Assembly: GCF_001440545.1 (NCBI RefSeq)
Contig: NZ_LKHP01000004.1
Span: 12,501-76,500 of the forward strand
DNA length: 64,000 nt
Source of the DNA: Caloramator mitchellensis
Lineage (GTDB): Bacteria; Bacillota; Clostridia; Clostridiales; Caloramatoraceae
Direction: 5' to 3'
Part shown: positions 57,008-64,000 of the stretch, one piece after another
How positions within the stretch are numbered: the stretch's first letter is position 1
Layout: the number at the start of each line of letters is the position of its first letter
Position numbers and translations under genes: made by a program
Notes under the pieces: model-generated
The model's database searches: none
What the model was told of the DNA's origin: nothing
The model's input: only the letters and a program-made list of their open reading frames with translations

Positions 57008-57946
57008 TTATTTTCTTTTTATTGCTTCTAGTGCGGCTCTAACTATGTTATCAGCTGTTAGACCATAGTGTTTCAATAGTTCATTCGGTTTTCCAGATTC
57101 ACCAAATGTATCTTTAACACCTACTCTTACAACTGGAGCAGGCTTATTTTCAGCTAAAACTTCACATACTGCACTTCCGAGTCCGCCTATAATATTATGT
57201 TCTTCACATGTTACAGCGCATCCAGTCTTTGAAATAGAGTCGATAATTGCCTTTGAATCGATAGGTTTAATAGTATGGATGTTTACAACTTCTGCGTTAA
57301 CTCCTTCGTTTGCCAACAGTTCAGCCGCCTTCATAGCTTCGCTAACCATTATTCCAGTTGCAAACAATGTAACATCGCTGCCTTGTTTTAAAGTTACAGC
57401 TTTACCTATTTCAAATTTATATGTATTTTCATCATTTAAAGTTGGAACAGAGGACCTTCCAAGTCTAATATAGACTGGTCCGTAATATTCAGCAGCAGCT
57501 TTAATAGCAGCTATAGTTTCAACATCATCACAAGGAACTATAACAGTCATATTTGGGATTGACCTCATAAGCGATATATCTTCTATAGCTTGATGTGATG
57601 CTCCATCTTCTCCAACTGTTAATCCCGCATGGGTCGCTGCAATTTTAACATTTAATTTTGGATAGCAAATTGAGTTTCTTATTTGTTCAAATGCTCTACC
57701 AGCTGCAAACATAGCAAATGTGCTTGCAAAAGGTATTTTACCACATGTAGCAAGACCGGCTGCAGTTCCCATAAGGTCAGCCTCTGCTATACCTATATTA
57801 AAAAACCTTTCAGGATAAACCTTTGCAAAGTCTGCAGTCTTTGTCGATTTTGAAAGGTCTGCATCCAACACAACAACATTGATATTTTCTTTTCCAAGCT
57901 CAACTAGTGCCTTGCCGTATGCTTCTCTTGTAGCTAAATTAGCCAT
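57008..57946 (-). CDS. Transketolase, C-terminal subunit
   Basis: This protein of about 312 residues is the pyrimidine and C-terminal half of a split transketolase. Visible motifs are the catalytic region GIAEADLMGTAAGLA, THAGLTVGEDGASHQ and SIPNMTVIVPCD. It works with the N-terminal subunit encoded upstream in the pentose phosphate pathway. The start is ATG 57946 (MANLATRE) after GGGGTGA; it overlaps the end of the upstream gene, so the two halves are coupled. Confidence 0.95.
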   Translation of the reverse strand: MANLATREAYGKALVELGKENINVVVLDADLSKSTKTADFAKVYPERFFNIGIAEADLMGTAAGLATCGKIPFASTFAMFAAGRAFEQIRNSICYPKLNVKIAATHAGLTVGEDGASHQAIEDISLMRSIPNMTVIVPCDDVETIAAIKAAAEYYGPVYIRLGRSSVPTLNDENTYKFEIGKAVTLKQGSDVTLFATGIMVSEAMKAAELLANEGVNAEVVNIHTIKPIDSKAIIDSISKTGCAVTCEEHNIIGGLGSAVCEVLAENKPAPVVRVGVKDTFGESGKPNELLKHYGLTADNIVRAALEAIKRK

Positions 57947-58766
57947 TAATTTCACCCCCAATTTCAGCAATTGCCTTGTCGCATTGTTCTTTATTAGGAG
58001 CTGTTCCATGCCAGCCTACTTGATTTTCCATAAATGAAACGCCTTTACCTTTTACAGTGTTTGCTATTATTATAGTTGGTTTACCCTTAGTTGCTTTTGC
58101 TTCGTCGATAGCTTTAAATATTTCTTCAAAGCTGTGTCCATTTATTACTATTACATGCCATCCAAATGCCCTGAATTTTTCATCAACTGGTTCTACATTC
58201 ATAACTTCAGTTACTCGTCCATCTATTTGTAATCCATTGTGGTCAAGGAATGCAGTGACATTATCTAATTTGTAATGTGCTGCTGTCATTGCAGCTTCCC
58301 AAACCTGGCCTTCTTCAAGTTCTCCATCACCTAAAAGTGCAAAAACCCTATAATCTTTATTGTCAAGCTTAGATGCTAACGCCATTCCATTTGCAACTGA
58401 AAGTCCTTGTCCTAATGAACCTGTAGACATGTCAACTCCTGGAGTATCATTCATATTCGGATGACCTTGAAGGATTGAATTTATTTTTCTTAAAGTCATC
58501 AAGTGTGACTTTTCGAAAAATCCTTTTTCTGCAAGAGTTGCGTATAAAACTGGAGCTGCATGACCTTTACATAATACAAATCTGTCTCTGTCTTCCCATC
58601 TTGGATTCTTAGGGTCAACCTTCATCTCGCTGAAATATAGTGCAGTTAATATTTCAACTGCGGATAATGAACCACCTGGATGCCCAGAAGCAGATTCAGT
58701 CAACATGTTAATAATGTCTTTTCTTATTGTAGTGGCAATACTCTTCAATTCTTGGAAATCTCTCAT
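57939..58766 (-). CDS. Transketolase, N-terminal subunit
   Basis: This 275-residue protein is the thiamine diphosphate-binding half of a split transketolase. It shows SASGHPGGSLSAVEI, LCKGHAAPVLYATLAE, the ThDP fold LLGDGELEEGQVWEA and HNGLQIDGR. Substrates are sugar phosphates such as xylulose 5-phosphate. The split form is common in Clostridia. AAGGAGG precedes the ATG. Confidence 0.96.
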   Translation of the reverse strand: MRDFQELKSIATTIRKDIINMLTESASGHPGGSLSAVEILTALYFSEMKVDPKNPRWEDRDRFVLCKGHAAPVLYATLAEKGFFEKSHLMTLRKINSILQGHPNMNDTPGVDMSTGSLGQGLSVANGMALASKLDNKDYRVFALLGDGELEEGQVWEAAMTAAHYKLDNVTAFLDHNGLQIDGRVTEVMNVEPVDEKFRAFGWHVIVINGHSFEEIFKAIDEAKATKGKPTIIIANTVKGKGVSFMENQVGWHGTAPNKEQCDKAIAEIGGEING

Positions 58767-58789
58767 AACCTTACCTCCTTTTTACATAG

Positions 58790-58830
58790 TGCCAGGCACT
58801 TAAGTTTAAGTTACTTAAGTGCCTGGCACA
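58790..58830. repeat. Perfect 17-bp inverted repeat
   Basis: The arms GTGCCAGGCACTTAAGT and ACTTAAGTGCCTGGCAC are exact inverted copies, 7 bases apart, and each arm holds the smaller dyad GTGCC(A/T)GGCAC. No T-run follows on either strand, so it is not a plain terminator. It lies between mazF and the transketolase genes and may be a REP-like or MITE-like element, or an RNA-processing site. Confidence 0.8.
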
Positions 58831-58836
58831 CCTTAA

Positions 58837-59193
58837 TTATATTTCAATAAGTCCAAGGCTTATTTTTAACGCATAATCAACTTGTTTCATAAGTTCATCG
58901 TTGATGTGCCCTAGTTTGTCCCTTAATCTTCTTTTGTCTATTGTTCGTATTTGTTCCAGCAATATAACAGAATCTTTATTAAGTCCGTACTCCTCCGAGC
59001 TTATCTCTATATGAGTTGGAAGTTTTGCTTTGTTTATTTGAGAGGTTATTGCTGCGACAATTACGGTAGGGCTGTATTTATTACCAACATCGTTTTGTAT
59101 AACAATAACAGGTCTAACCCCGCCTTGCTCTGAGCCGACAACAGGACTCAAATCAGCATAGAATATATCTCCTCTTTTCACCACTTGAGCCAT
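58837..59193 (-). CDS. mazF: MazF-type mRNA interferase (EndoA/NdoA)
   Basis: This 118-residue toxin cuts single-stranded mRNA at short sequence sites. The family opening [20 protein letters not shown], then [12 protein letters not shown] and [16 protein letters not shown] are all present. The start is ATG 59193 (MAQVVKRGD), eight bases after GGAGAGTG, and overlaps the antitoxin gene by about 41 bases. The alr-ndoAI-ndoA order is that of Bacillus subtilis. Confidence 0.96.
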   Translation of the reverse strand: MAQVVKRGDIFYADLSPVVGSEQGGVRPVIVIQNDVGNKYSPTVIVAAITSQINKAKLPTHIEISSEEYGLNKDSVILLEQIRTIDKRRLRDKLGHINDELMKQVDYALKISLGLIEI

Positions 59194-59476
59194 TTGAATT
59201 ATCACTCTCCGCCAAACTTGCTTCATATTCGGCAAATTCAGAACACTCCAAAGCAATTCCATATTCAGCAAGCTCTATATTTAAATTTCCCATTTCTTTA
59301 TATCCATTTTTCATATATTCAATCATATCTATTTTCTTTCGCTCCTTTATAAATGAAATCACAGCTTCTCTAATAAGTTGACTTCTATTTTTAAAAGTCT
59401 TAATATCAACAAACTCGTCAAGTTCATCCAACAAATTTTCAGGGAGGCTAACAAGGATTTTTTTATTATTCGCCAT
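59153..59476 (-). CDS. mazE: MazE-type antitoxin (EndoAI), ribbon-helix-helix
   Basis: This 107-residue antitoxin has an N-terminal ribbon-helix-helix ([33 protein letters not shown]) that binds DNA and represses the operon. The acidic C-terminus ([20 protein letters not shown]) should block MazF. The start is ATG 59476 after GGAGG. The last 41 bases are also the first codons of mazF, a longer overlap than is usual. Confidence 0.92.
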   Translation of the reverse strand: MANNKKILVSLPENLLDELDEFVDIKTFKNRSQLIREAVISFIKERKKIDMIEYMKNGYKEMGNLNIELAEYGIALECSEFAEYEASLAESDNSNGSSGEKRRYILC

Positions 59477-59608
59477 TAGTGATACCTCCAATACAATTAA
59501 CCTATGTAATCTTCTAAAATACTCAATTAATTATAACATTACTTCAATTTTGCCACAAGTAGCAATATATTCTCTTTTACATTGTTTCCAATTCAAATAA
59601 AAAATATG

Positions 59609-60769
59609 TCAAACGTAATTCTTAATTTTGACTATATTGCCATTCTCAAAATAAACCCTTGGAACTCTTTTTGAAACCATGCATAAAATTTCATAATTGA
59701 TAGTTCCTAAATATTCTGCAAATACATCTGCATCATTTTTTATATTTTCTGTATTTCCCATTACAATTACTTCATCGCCAACCTTTATATCTTGGCAATC
59801 TGTTACATCAATCATACACTGGTCCATGCAAATTCTTCCGACGACCGGAACCAGTTTGTCATTCACAATAACATTTATTTTATTAAACAATAGCCTTGTG
59901 AATCCGTCAGCATATCCTAAAGGAAGTGTTGCAATTTTACTTTTTCTTGCCGTATAAAACTTTCTTCCGTAGCTTATTGGCGTCCCTGCATCGACCTCCT
60001 TCAAATGAACAATATTCGCCTTTAAAGTCATTACAGGTTTTAAATCAACTTTATCAATATTTACTTCCTTTGAAGGATAATAGCCATAGAGCATAATTCC
60101 AGGCCTTACAGCGTCAAAATATGAATCTTCAATATCAATTATAGCTGCACTATTAGCCATATGTTTTATATCGAAAGTCACACCTTTGGTTTTTAGTTCA
60201 TCAAGAAACTGATTGAACTTATTTAACTGTTCAAACGAAAATTTTTTATCACTTTCATCTGCAGAGGAAAAATGCGAAAATATTCCTTCCAGCTTTATGT
60301 TTCTTAATTTTGAAATATTAATTATATCTTGTATTGAACTCTCACATGGCAAAAAACCTACCCTTCCCATACCAGTATCAACCTTGATGTGAATTTTTAC
60401 TTCTTTGTTCAGCTTTACAGCTTCATCCGATAAAGCTTTAGCGCTTTCATAACTGAAAACTGCTTGAGTTATGTCATTTTCAACTATTTGTTTTGCAAAT
60501 GTTGAAGGAGTATAACCCATTACTAAAATAGGTTCATTAAAACCGTATTTTCTCAACTCTAATGCCTCGGTAATTACGGCTACTGCAAAATAATCTACTC
60601 CTTCTTCTCTTAAAACTCTTGCCAATTCTGCTGCCCCATGACCATAACCATCTGCCTTGATAACCCCAAAAATATTTCTTCCCTTAACTAATCTTTTAAC
60701 TTCCCTTACGTTGTGTCTGAAATTATCCAGATTAATTTCTGCATAGTAAGGTCTTATTTCTTTGAACAT
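59609..60769 (-). CDS. alr: Alanine racemase
   Basis: This 386-residue PLP enzyme makes D-alanine for peptidoglycan. The PLP lysine is in VIKADGYGHGAAE (near 39), and the catalytic tyrosine region is GTPISYGRKFYT; the conserved MDQCMID with metal or structural role follows. In Clostridium difficile a related alr2 lies beside gerS and affects germination. GGGGG precedes the ATG. Confidence 0.96.
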   Translation of the reverse strand: MFKEIRPYYAEINLDNFRHNVREVKRLVKGRNIFGVIKADGYGHGAAELARVLREEGVDYFAVAVITEALELRKYGFNEPILVMGYTPSTFAKQIVENDITQAVFSYESAKALSDEAVKLNKEVKIHIKVDTGMGRVGFLPCESSIQDIINISKLRNIKLEGIFSHFSSADESDKKFSFEQLNKFNQFLDELKTKGVTFDIKHMANSAAIIDIEDSYFDAVRPGIMLYGYYPSKEVNIDKVDLKPVMTLKANIVHLKEVDAGTPISYGRKFYTARKSKIATLPLGYADGFTRLLFNKINVIVNDKLVPVVGRICMDQCMIDVTDCQDIKVGDEVIVMGNTENIKNDADVFAEYLGTINYEILCMVSKRVPRVYFENGNIVKIKNYV

Positions 60770-60819
60770 AGTTCTCCCCCCTGATTTTTGCTTTTGTATA
60801 TTTTTCTCATTGTGAGAAT

Positions 60820-61437
60820 TTAAATCCCCTTGAATAGCTTGTCATCAATTGCCTTGTTATATTTAAATTCTGTAAAATTAATATTTACGCGTAAATTTTC
60901 TTTATCATCATATAAAACTAAAATTTTTGGGAGCAACGTTTCCTTGTCAACATATATTTCTGCATATTTTCTATATGGTGAGGATTCTTCCAAATTCACC
61001 TTTATAGAAATATATTCCTTTTCATCTATTTTCTTATATGAATATTTAGCATCTTGGGTTAAGAAAATTCTTTTATCAATTATTCCCATAAAAATAAAGG
61101 CATCATCATCCTTAACCTTTTCTATCGAATATTTTTGATTTATTATTGGGTGAAATATATAATATTTATTCCCATCAAAAATTAATATTTTACCCTTTAA
61201 AAAAGAGGGTGAGATTGTCTCTATTCTAATCAGGTTGGGTTCCATAAAAAATTGCTGTGTTTTGTAGTGCGAAACTCCTTTATTCCCATAAATATCTACT
61301 TCAACTAAGGCTTCATAACTTTTTAACTTCTCAAGCTTTGCCTTGGCATTATCATATTCAGTTTTTTTTGAACATCCTAAAATCAAAACAAGCAATAGAA
61401 CAATTAAAAGTCTATACTTCAACTCAATCACCCTCAA
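60820..61437 (-). CDS. LolA-like lipoprotein, GerS/YdcC type
   Basis: This protein of up to 205 residues has a lipobox (LILGCS, cysteine near 22) and a LolA-type beta domain with QFFMEPNLIRIETISPSFL and KILIFDGNKYYIFHPIINQK. Neighbours alr, mazEF and acpS match Bacillus ydcC and C. difficile gerS, lipoproteins tied to sporulation or germination. A TTG at 61422 (LKYRLLIV) after GAGGGTG is a possible start; the ATG at 61437 gives the longer form. Confidence 0.8.
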   Translation of the reverse strand: MRVIELKYRLLIVLLLVLILGCSKKTEYDNAKAKLEKLKSYEALVEVDIYGNKGVSHYKTQQFFMEPNLIRIETISPSFLKGKILIFDGNKYYIFHPIINQKYSIEKVKDDDAFIFMGIIDKRIFLTQDAKYSYKKIDEKEYISIKVNLEESSPYRKYAEIYVDKETLLPKILVLYDDKENLRVNINFTEFKYNKAIDDKLFKGI

Positions 61438-61489
61438 ATAAATATAATCACTAAATATTTATTCGAGTGGTGAAATATATATTACTAGT

Positions 61490-62989
61490 TCAAAATTTTA
61501 AAAATTTTCCCACATTTTCGATTATATCAGTTGCTGTTAGCCCGTATCCATATTGCTTATATGCCTCATCTCCTGCTTTGCCATGCAGAAAACTTCCTAG
61601 AATACCAGACTCAAGTAGTCCATAACCTTGACCTAACAATGAAGTTATCATCCCCGTTAATACATCGCCAGAACCTGCTGTAGCCATGCCTGGATTACCT
61701 GAAGTATTAATATACGTCTCTTCACCATTAGAAACTACTGTGCTTGAACCTTTTAAAAGAACAACACATCCATATTTGTTAGCGAAATCTTTGGCTACCT
61801 CAACTCTATTGCTGTTAATATAATCAACAGTTAAACCTGTAAGTCTTGACATCTCACCTGGATGTGGTGTAATAATTACTTTGCTATTAGCTTCGTTCAA
61901 TAAACTTATATCCTCACAAATATTGTTTAGTCCATCGGCATCTAGAACAACATATCCTTTAAACTTATATAAAATATATTTAATCATTTCCAACAAGCTA
62001 TGACCCTTTCCCATCCCTATGCCTATTGAAATAACGTCTGCTTTGTTAATAATATCATTTAACATATCAACTCCAATTTCTAAAAAGCCATTTTTTTCTT
62101 CACAAGGAATATTTATTATCTCTGGTATTTGTGTTGCAACTCTATCAATAATACTTTCAGGGTAAACTCCACAAACAAGACCTGAACCAGTTTTAATTGC
62201 TGCCTTTAATGCCAATATAACAGCTCCAGACATATTATAACTTCCACCAATTATATATACCTTTCCAAAATCGCCTTTATTTGTATCAAAGTTCCTTCTT
62301 TTATATATACTTAATGGGAACTTATCGTCGCAGGAAAAAGTTTTAATGTTTTGTTCGTCCATACATTTCTTAGGAATTGAAATCTTTTTTACTATAACAG
62401 CGCCACTAGCTTCTCTACCCTCGCCCAATAAATGCCCATATTTCTTGCACTCAAATGTTATTGTAATATCTGCATAAACGCATTTCCCTATGGATTTTCC
62501 ATTGTCACTGTTTATTCCTGAAGGTATATCAATTGACAAGATGAATCTTCCTTGATTTATCACATCAATTATCCTTTTACTTTCTTCACTTATTTCTCCT
62601 CTTAATCCTGTTCCGAACAACGCATCTACAACTAAGTCATAATTTATCATATTGTTTTGCAAATATTCTATATCTTTTATAATGCTAAAATCCATTGTTT
62701 TTAAAATTTCATAATTGACCTTTGCATCTCCTTTAAGCTTTTTTTCATCAAAACAAAAAAACACGTCAACATCATAAGAGTGCGTTTTTAAAAGCCTTGC
62801 AACTGCAAATCCATCTCCCCCATTATTTCCTGGACCGCACACTATAGCTACTTTTCTAGGATTAAGTTTTGCAATCTCCTCAAACACTGAATGAGCTGCA
62901 TTTTCCATTAGCACTATTCCAGGTATTCTGTATATTTCTATTGCTCTTAAATCTATCTGCTTCATTTCACTAGAATTTACAACAAGCAT
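61490..62989 (-). CDS. nnr: Bifunctional NAD(P)HX epimerase/dehydratase
   Basis: This protein of about 499 residues repairs hydrated NAD(P)H. The N-terminal YjeF_N epimerase domain (about 1-215) has CGPGNNGGDGFAVARLL. The C-terminal ADP-dependent dehydratase domain (about 225-499) has VIITPHPGEMSRLTGL and GNPGMATAGSGDVLTGM with the catalytic aspartate. The start is ATG 62989 (MLVVNSS), six bases after GGAGGG, and follows the acpS stop by two bases. Confidence 0.95.
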   Translation of the reverse strand: MLVVNSSEMKQIDLRAIEIYRIPGIVLMENAAHSVFEEIAKLNPRKVAIVCGPGNNGGDGFAVARLLKTHSYDVDVFFCFDEKKLKGDAKVNYEILKTMDFSIIKDIEYLQNNMINYDLVVDALFGTGLRGEISEESKRIIDVINQGRFILSIDIPSGINSDNGKSIGKCVYADITITFECKKYGHLLGEGREASGAVIVKKISIPKKCMDEQNIKTFSCDDKFPLSIYKRRNFDTNKGDFGKVYIIGGSYNMSGAVILALKAAIKTGSGLVCGVYPESIIDRVATQIPEIINIPCEEKNGFLEIGVDMLNDIINKADVISIGIGMGKGHSLLEMIKYILYKFKGYVVLDADGLNNICEDISLLNEANSKVIITPHPGEMSRLTGLTVDYINSNRVEVAKDFANKYGCVVLLKGSSTVVSNGEETYINTSGNPGMATAGSGDVLTGMITSLLGQGYGLLESGILGSFLHGKAGDEAYKQYGYGLTATDIIENVGKFLKF

Positions 62990-62991
62990 AA

Positions 62992-63354
62992 TCATCCCTC
63001 CGCAACTGCCATCGCAATAGCGTAGTCTTTTGAATGAGAAATTGAAATGTGAATAGTTTTTATCCCCTTTTGATTTGCTATTTGAAGTGCTGCATTATGT
63101 AGTCTAACATTTGGAACAGAATTAATTTTAAGTATTTCAATATCTTTCCACGAAAAGCCGCTTATGCCAGTTCCCAATGCTTTAGAAATTGCTTCCTTGG
63201 CACAAAAATATCCAGCATAACTTTCAACATTTTTATTTTTCAAATAACTCAATTCGTTATCTGTAAATATTTTTTCCTTAAACCGCTCGCTTCTTTCTAT
63301 AGCAATTTTAATTCGATCTATTTCAATAATATCAGTTCCTATTCCAATAATCAT
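62992..63354 (-). CDS. acpS: Holo-[acyl-carrier-protein] synthase
   Basis: This 120-residue enzyme attaches phosphopantetheine to acyl carrier protein for fatty-acid synthesis. It begins with MIIGIGTDIIEIDRI, and has the AGYFCAKEAISKALGTG magnesium and CoA site and the terminal HISISHSKDYAIAMAVAE. The acpS-nnr-lipoprotein-alr order is conserved in Clostridia. Confidence 0.95.
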   Translation of the reverse strand: MIIGIGTDIIEIDRIKIAIERSERFKEKIFTDNELSYLKNKNVESYAGYFCAKEAISKALGTGISGFSWKDIEILKINSVPNVRLHNAALQIANQKGIKTIHISISHSKDYAIAMAVAEG

Positions 63355-63403
63355 AATATCGTCCCCTTATTTAATTATATCTGAATTTGACTCAAAAAGC
63401 AAA

Positions 63404-63427
63404 AATATGGAGAAAAATCTCCATATT
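63404..63427 (-). terminator. Terminator of the DUF6514-like gene
   Basis: The hairpin AATATGGAG/CTCCATATT overlaps the stop codon and is followed by TTTGCTTTTT on the minus strand. Confidence 0.75.
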
Positions 63428-63797
63428 AAGCAATAGCAAATTCTTTAAATTTTTGTTTTAAAAGTTTATCAAAATCATCAACCCATTCATCTGCATAGCT
63501 TCCAAGTATATCTACAGCATGATAAGGTGAAACACTTTTATTTGCAATATAATCCAACAGGTCAACAACTTTTTCTTTATTGTTAGATAAACATTCTATG
63601 TATTCCTCATAAATGTCAACAAGTTTATCATCTTCTACTTTCTGAGACAATATTTTAATACCGTAAACTTTAACATTTACAAAAAAATCATTATAGTCGA
63701 TTATCTTATCGCCTTCAGTTAAAAAGTATCTGTATAGAATTCTGTGGCAAGAATCTCCTTCAACCCAACATTGACGAATTTCATATTCATTATTCAT
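63426..63797 (-). CDS. DUF6514-like hypothetical protein
   Basis: This protein of about 123 residues starts at ATG 63797 (MNNEYEIRQ) after GGGGTGGGG; the longer frame upstream has no site. It has ILYRYFLTEGDKI, VYGIKILSQKV and SPYHAVDILGSYADEWV, which resemble DUF6514 proteins of Clostridia. The function is unknown. It is a one-gene unit with its own terminator. The last 200 bases of the window (63798-64000) hold no further gene I can see. Confidence 0.65.
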   Translation of the reverse strand: MNNEYEIRQCWVEGDSCHRILYRYFLTEGDKIIDYNDFFVNVKVYGIKILSQKVEDDKLVDIYEEYIECLSNNKEKVVDLLDYIANKSVSPYHAVDILGSYADEWVDDFDKLLKQKFKEFAIA

Positions 63798-64000
63798 ACT
63801 CCCCACCCCGCAACAAATATTGATATGTTTACATTTTATCAGACGGGGTGTCAAAAAAATGTTGATTTATAGCATATTATTTTCTAAATATTTAGCTACT
63901 AATCGACATAATATAATTATATGATTCTATTTTTTATTTTAAATAGCTATTTTTGTTATCGATAGTTGTCAATTTATTTAGTCATGTGTCGCAAATTTAT

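Noticed and set aside
1-64000. tRNA, rRNA or CRISPR array
   Set aside because: No cloverleaf, rRNA block or regularly spaced direct repeats were seen. The short tandem octamers in the 42-bp repeat are too short and too few for a CRISPR array.

Overview
The window looks like a chromosomal segment of a low-GC, Gram-positive, spore-forming member of the Clostridia, probably Clostridiaceae (Clostridium or Caloramator type). The reasons are AT-rich intergenic DNA, strong AGGAGG-type ribosome sites, and clostridial or bacillar gene orders: rapZ-yvcK-whiA, pfkA-pyk, ftsE-ftsX-M23-ctpA, uvrB-uvrA, and acpS-nnr-(GerS/YdcC-like)-alr-mazE-mazF. Genus is an inference. Nearly all genes lie on the minus strand; the plus-strand exceptions are a GNAT-like gene (14.4 kb), a riboswitch-controlled secreted protein (46.9 kb) and a NUDIX gene (49.7 kb). 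No tRNA, rRNA or CRISPR array was seen.

Positions 1-12.6 kb form an accessory island that looks more GC-rich than the rest. It holds the tail of a broken large serine recombinase, an IS21-family element (istA/istB), and a four-gene defence-like operon transcribed leftwards: a small XRE regulator with its own promoter and dyad, an SNF2-family helicase, a long beta-class adenine methyltransferase (Mod) and a Res subunit with helicase and PD-(D/E)XK motifs. The helicase gene is interrupted near its 3' end by a one-base frameshift in an A6 run; the missing 54-residue tail is readable in the next frame.

Positions 12.8-33.8 kb are core metabolism and regulation: rRNA methyltransferase RlmD, pyruvate kinase and phosphofructokinase, DNA polymerase III alpha, a CBS/hotdog regulator (YtoI type), whiA, yvcK, rapZ and a PHP phosphatase. 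They are followed by a ZnuABC-like metal transporter with a Fur-type operator, a lone hisC, murB and an RsmF-like methyltransferase. A second PHP phosphatase and a decayed Doc toxin with its antitoxin lie at 33.8-35.2 kb.

Positions 35.3-56.9 kb hold DNA repair (uvrC; uvrBA with a LexA box) and envelope growth and division. The envelope genes are a class B PBP, an FtsW/RodA polymerase, an FHA protein and a YdcF-like protein, then ftsE-ftsX-M23 hydrolase-ctpA-PDZ protein. A c-di-AMP (ydaO-type) riboswitch controls a secreted protein with an unrecognised C-terminal domain. A tandem P-loop ATPase, a membrane-anchored HTH-like protein and a YitT protein are also here.

Positions 57-64 kb hold a split transketolase, mazEF, alr, a LolA-like lipoprotein, the NAD(P)HX repair enzyme, acpS and a DUF6514-like gene. 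Two small repeat families stand out: a 42-bp repeat before rsmF and uvrC, and a perfect 17-bp inverted repeat between mazF and the transketolase genes.
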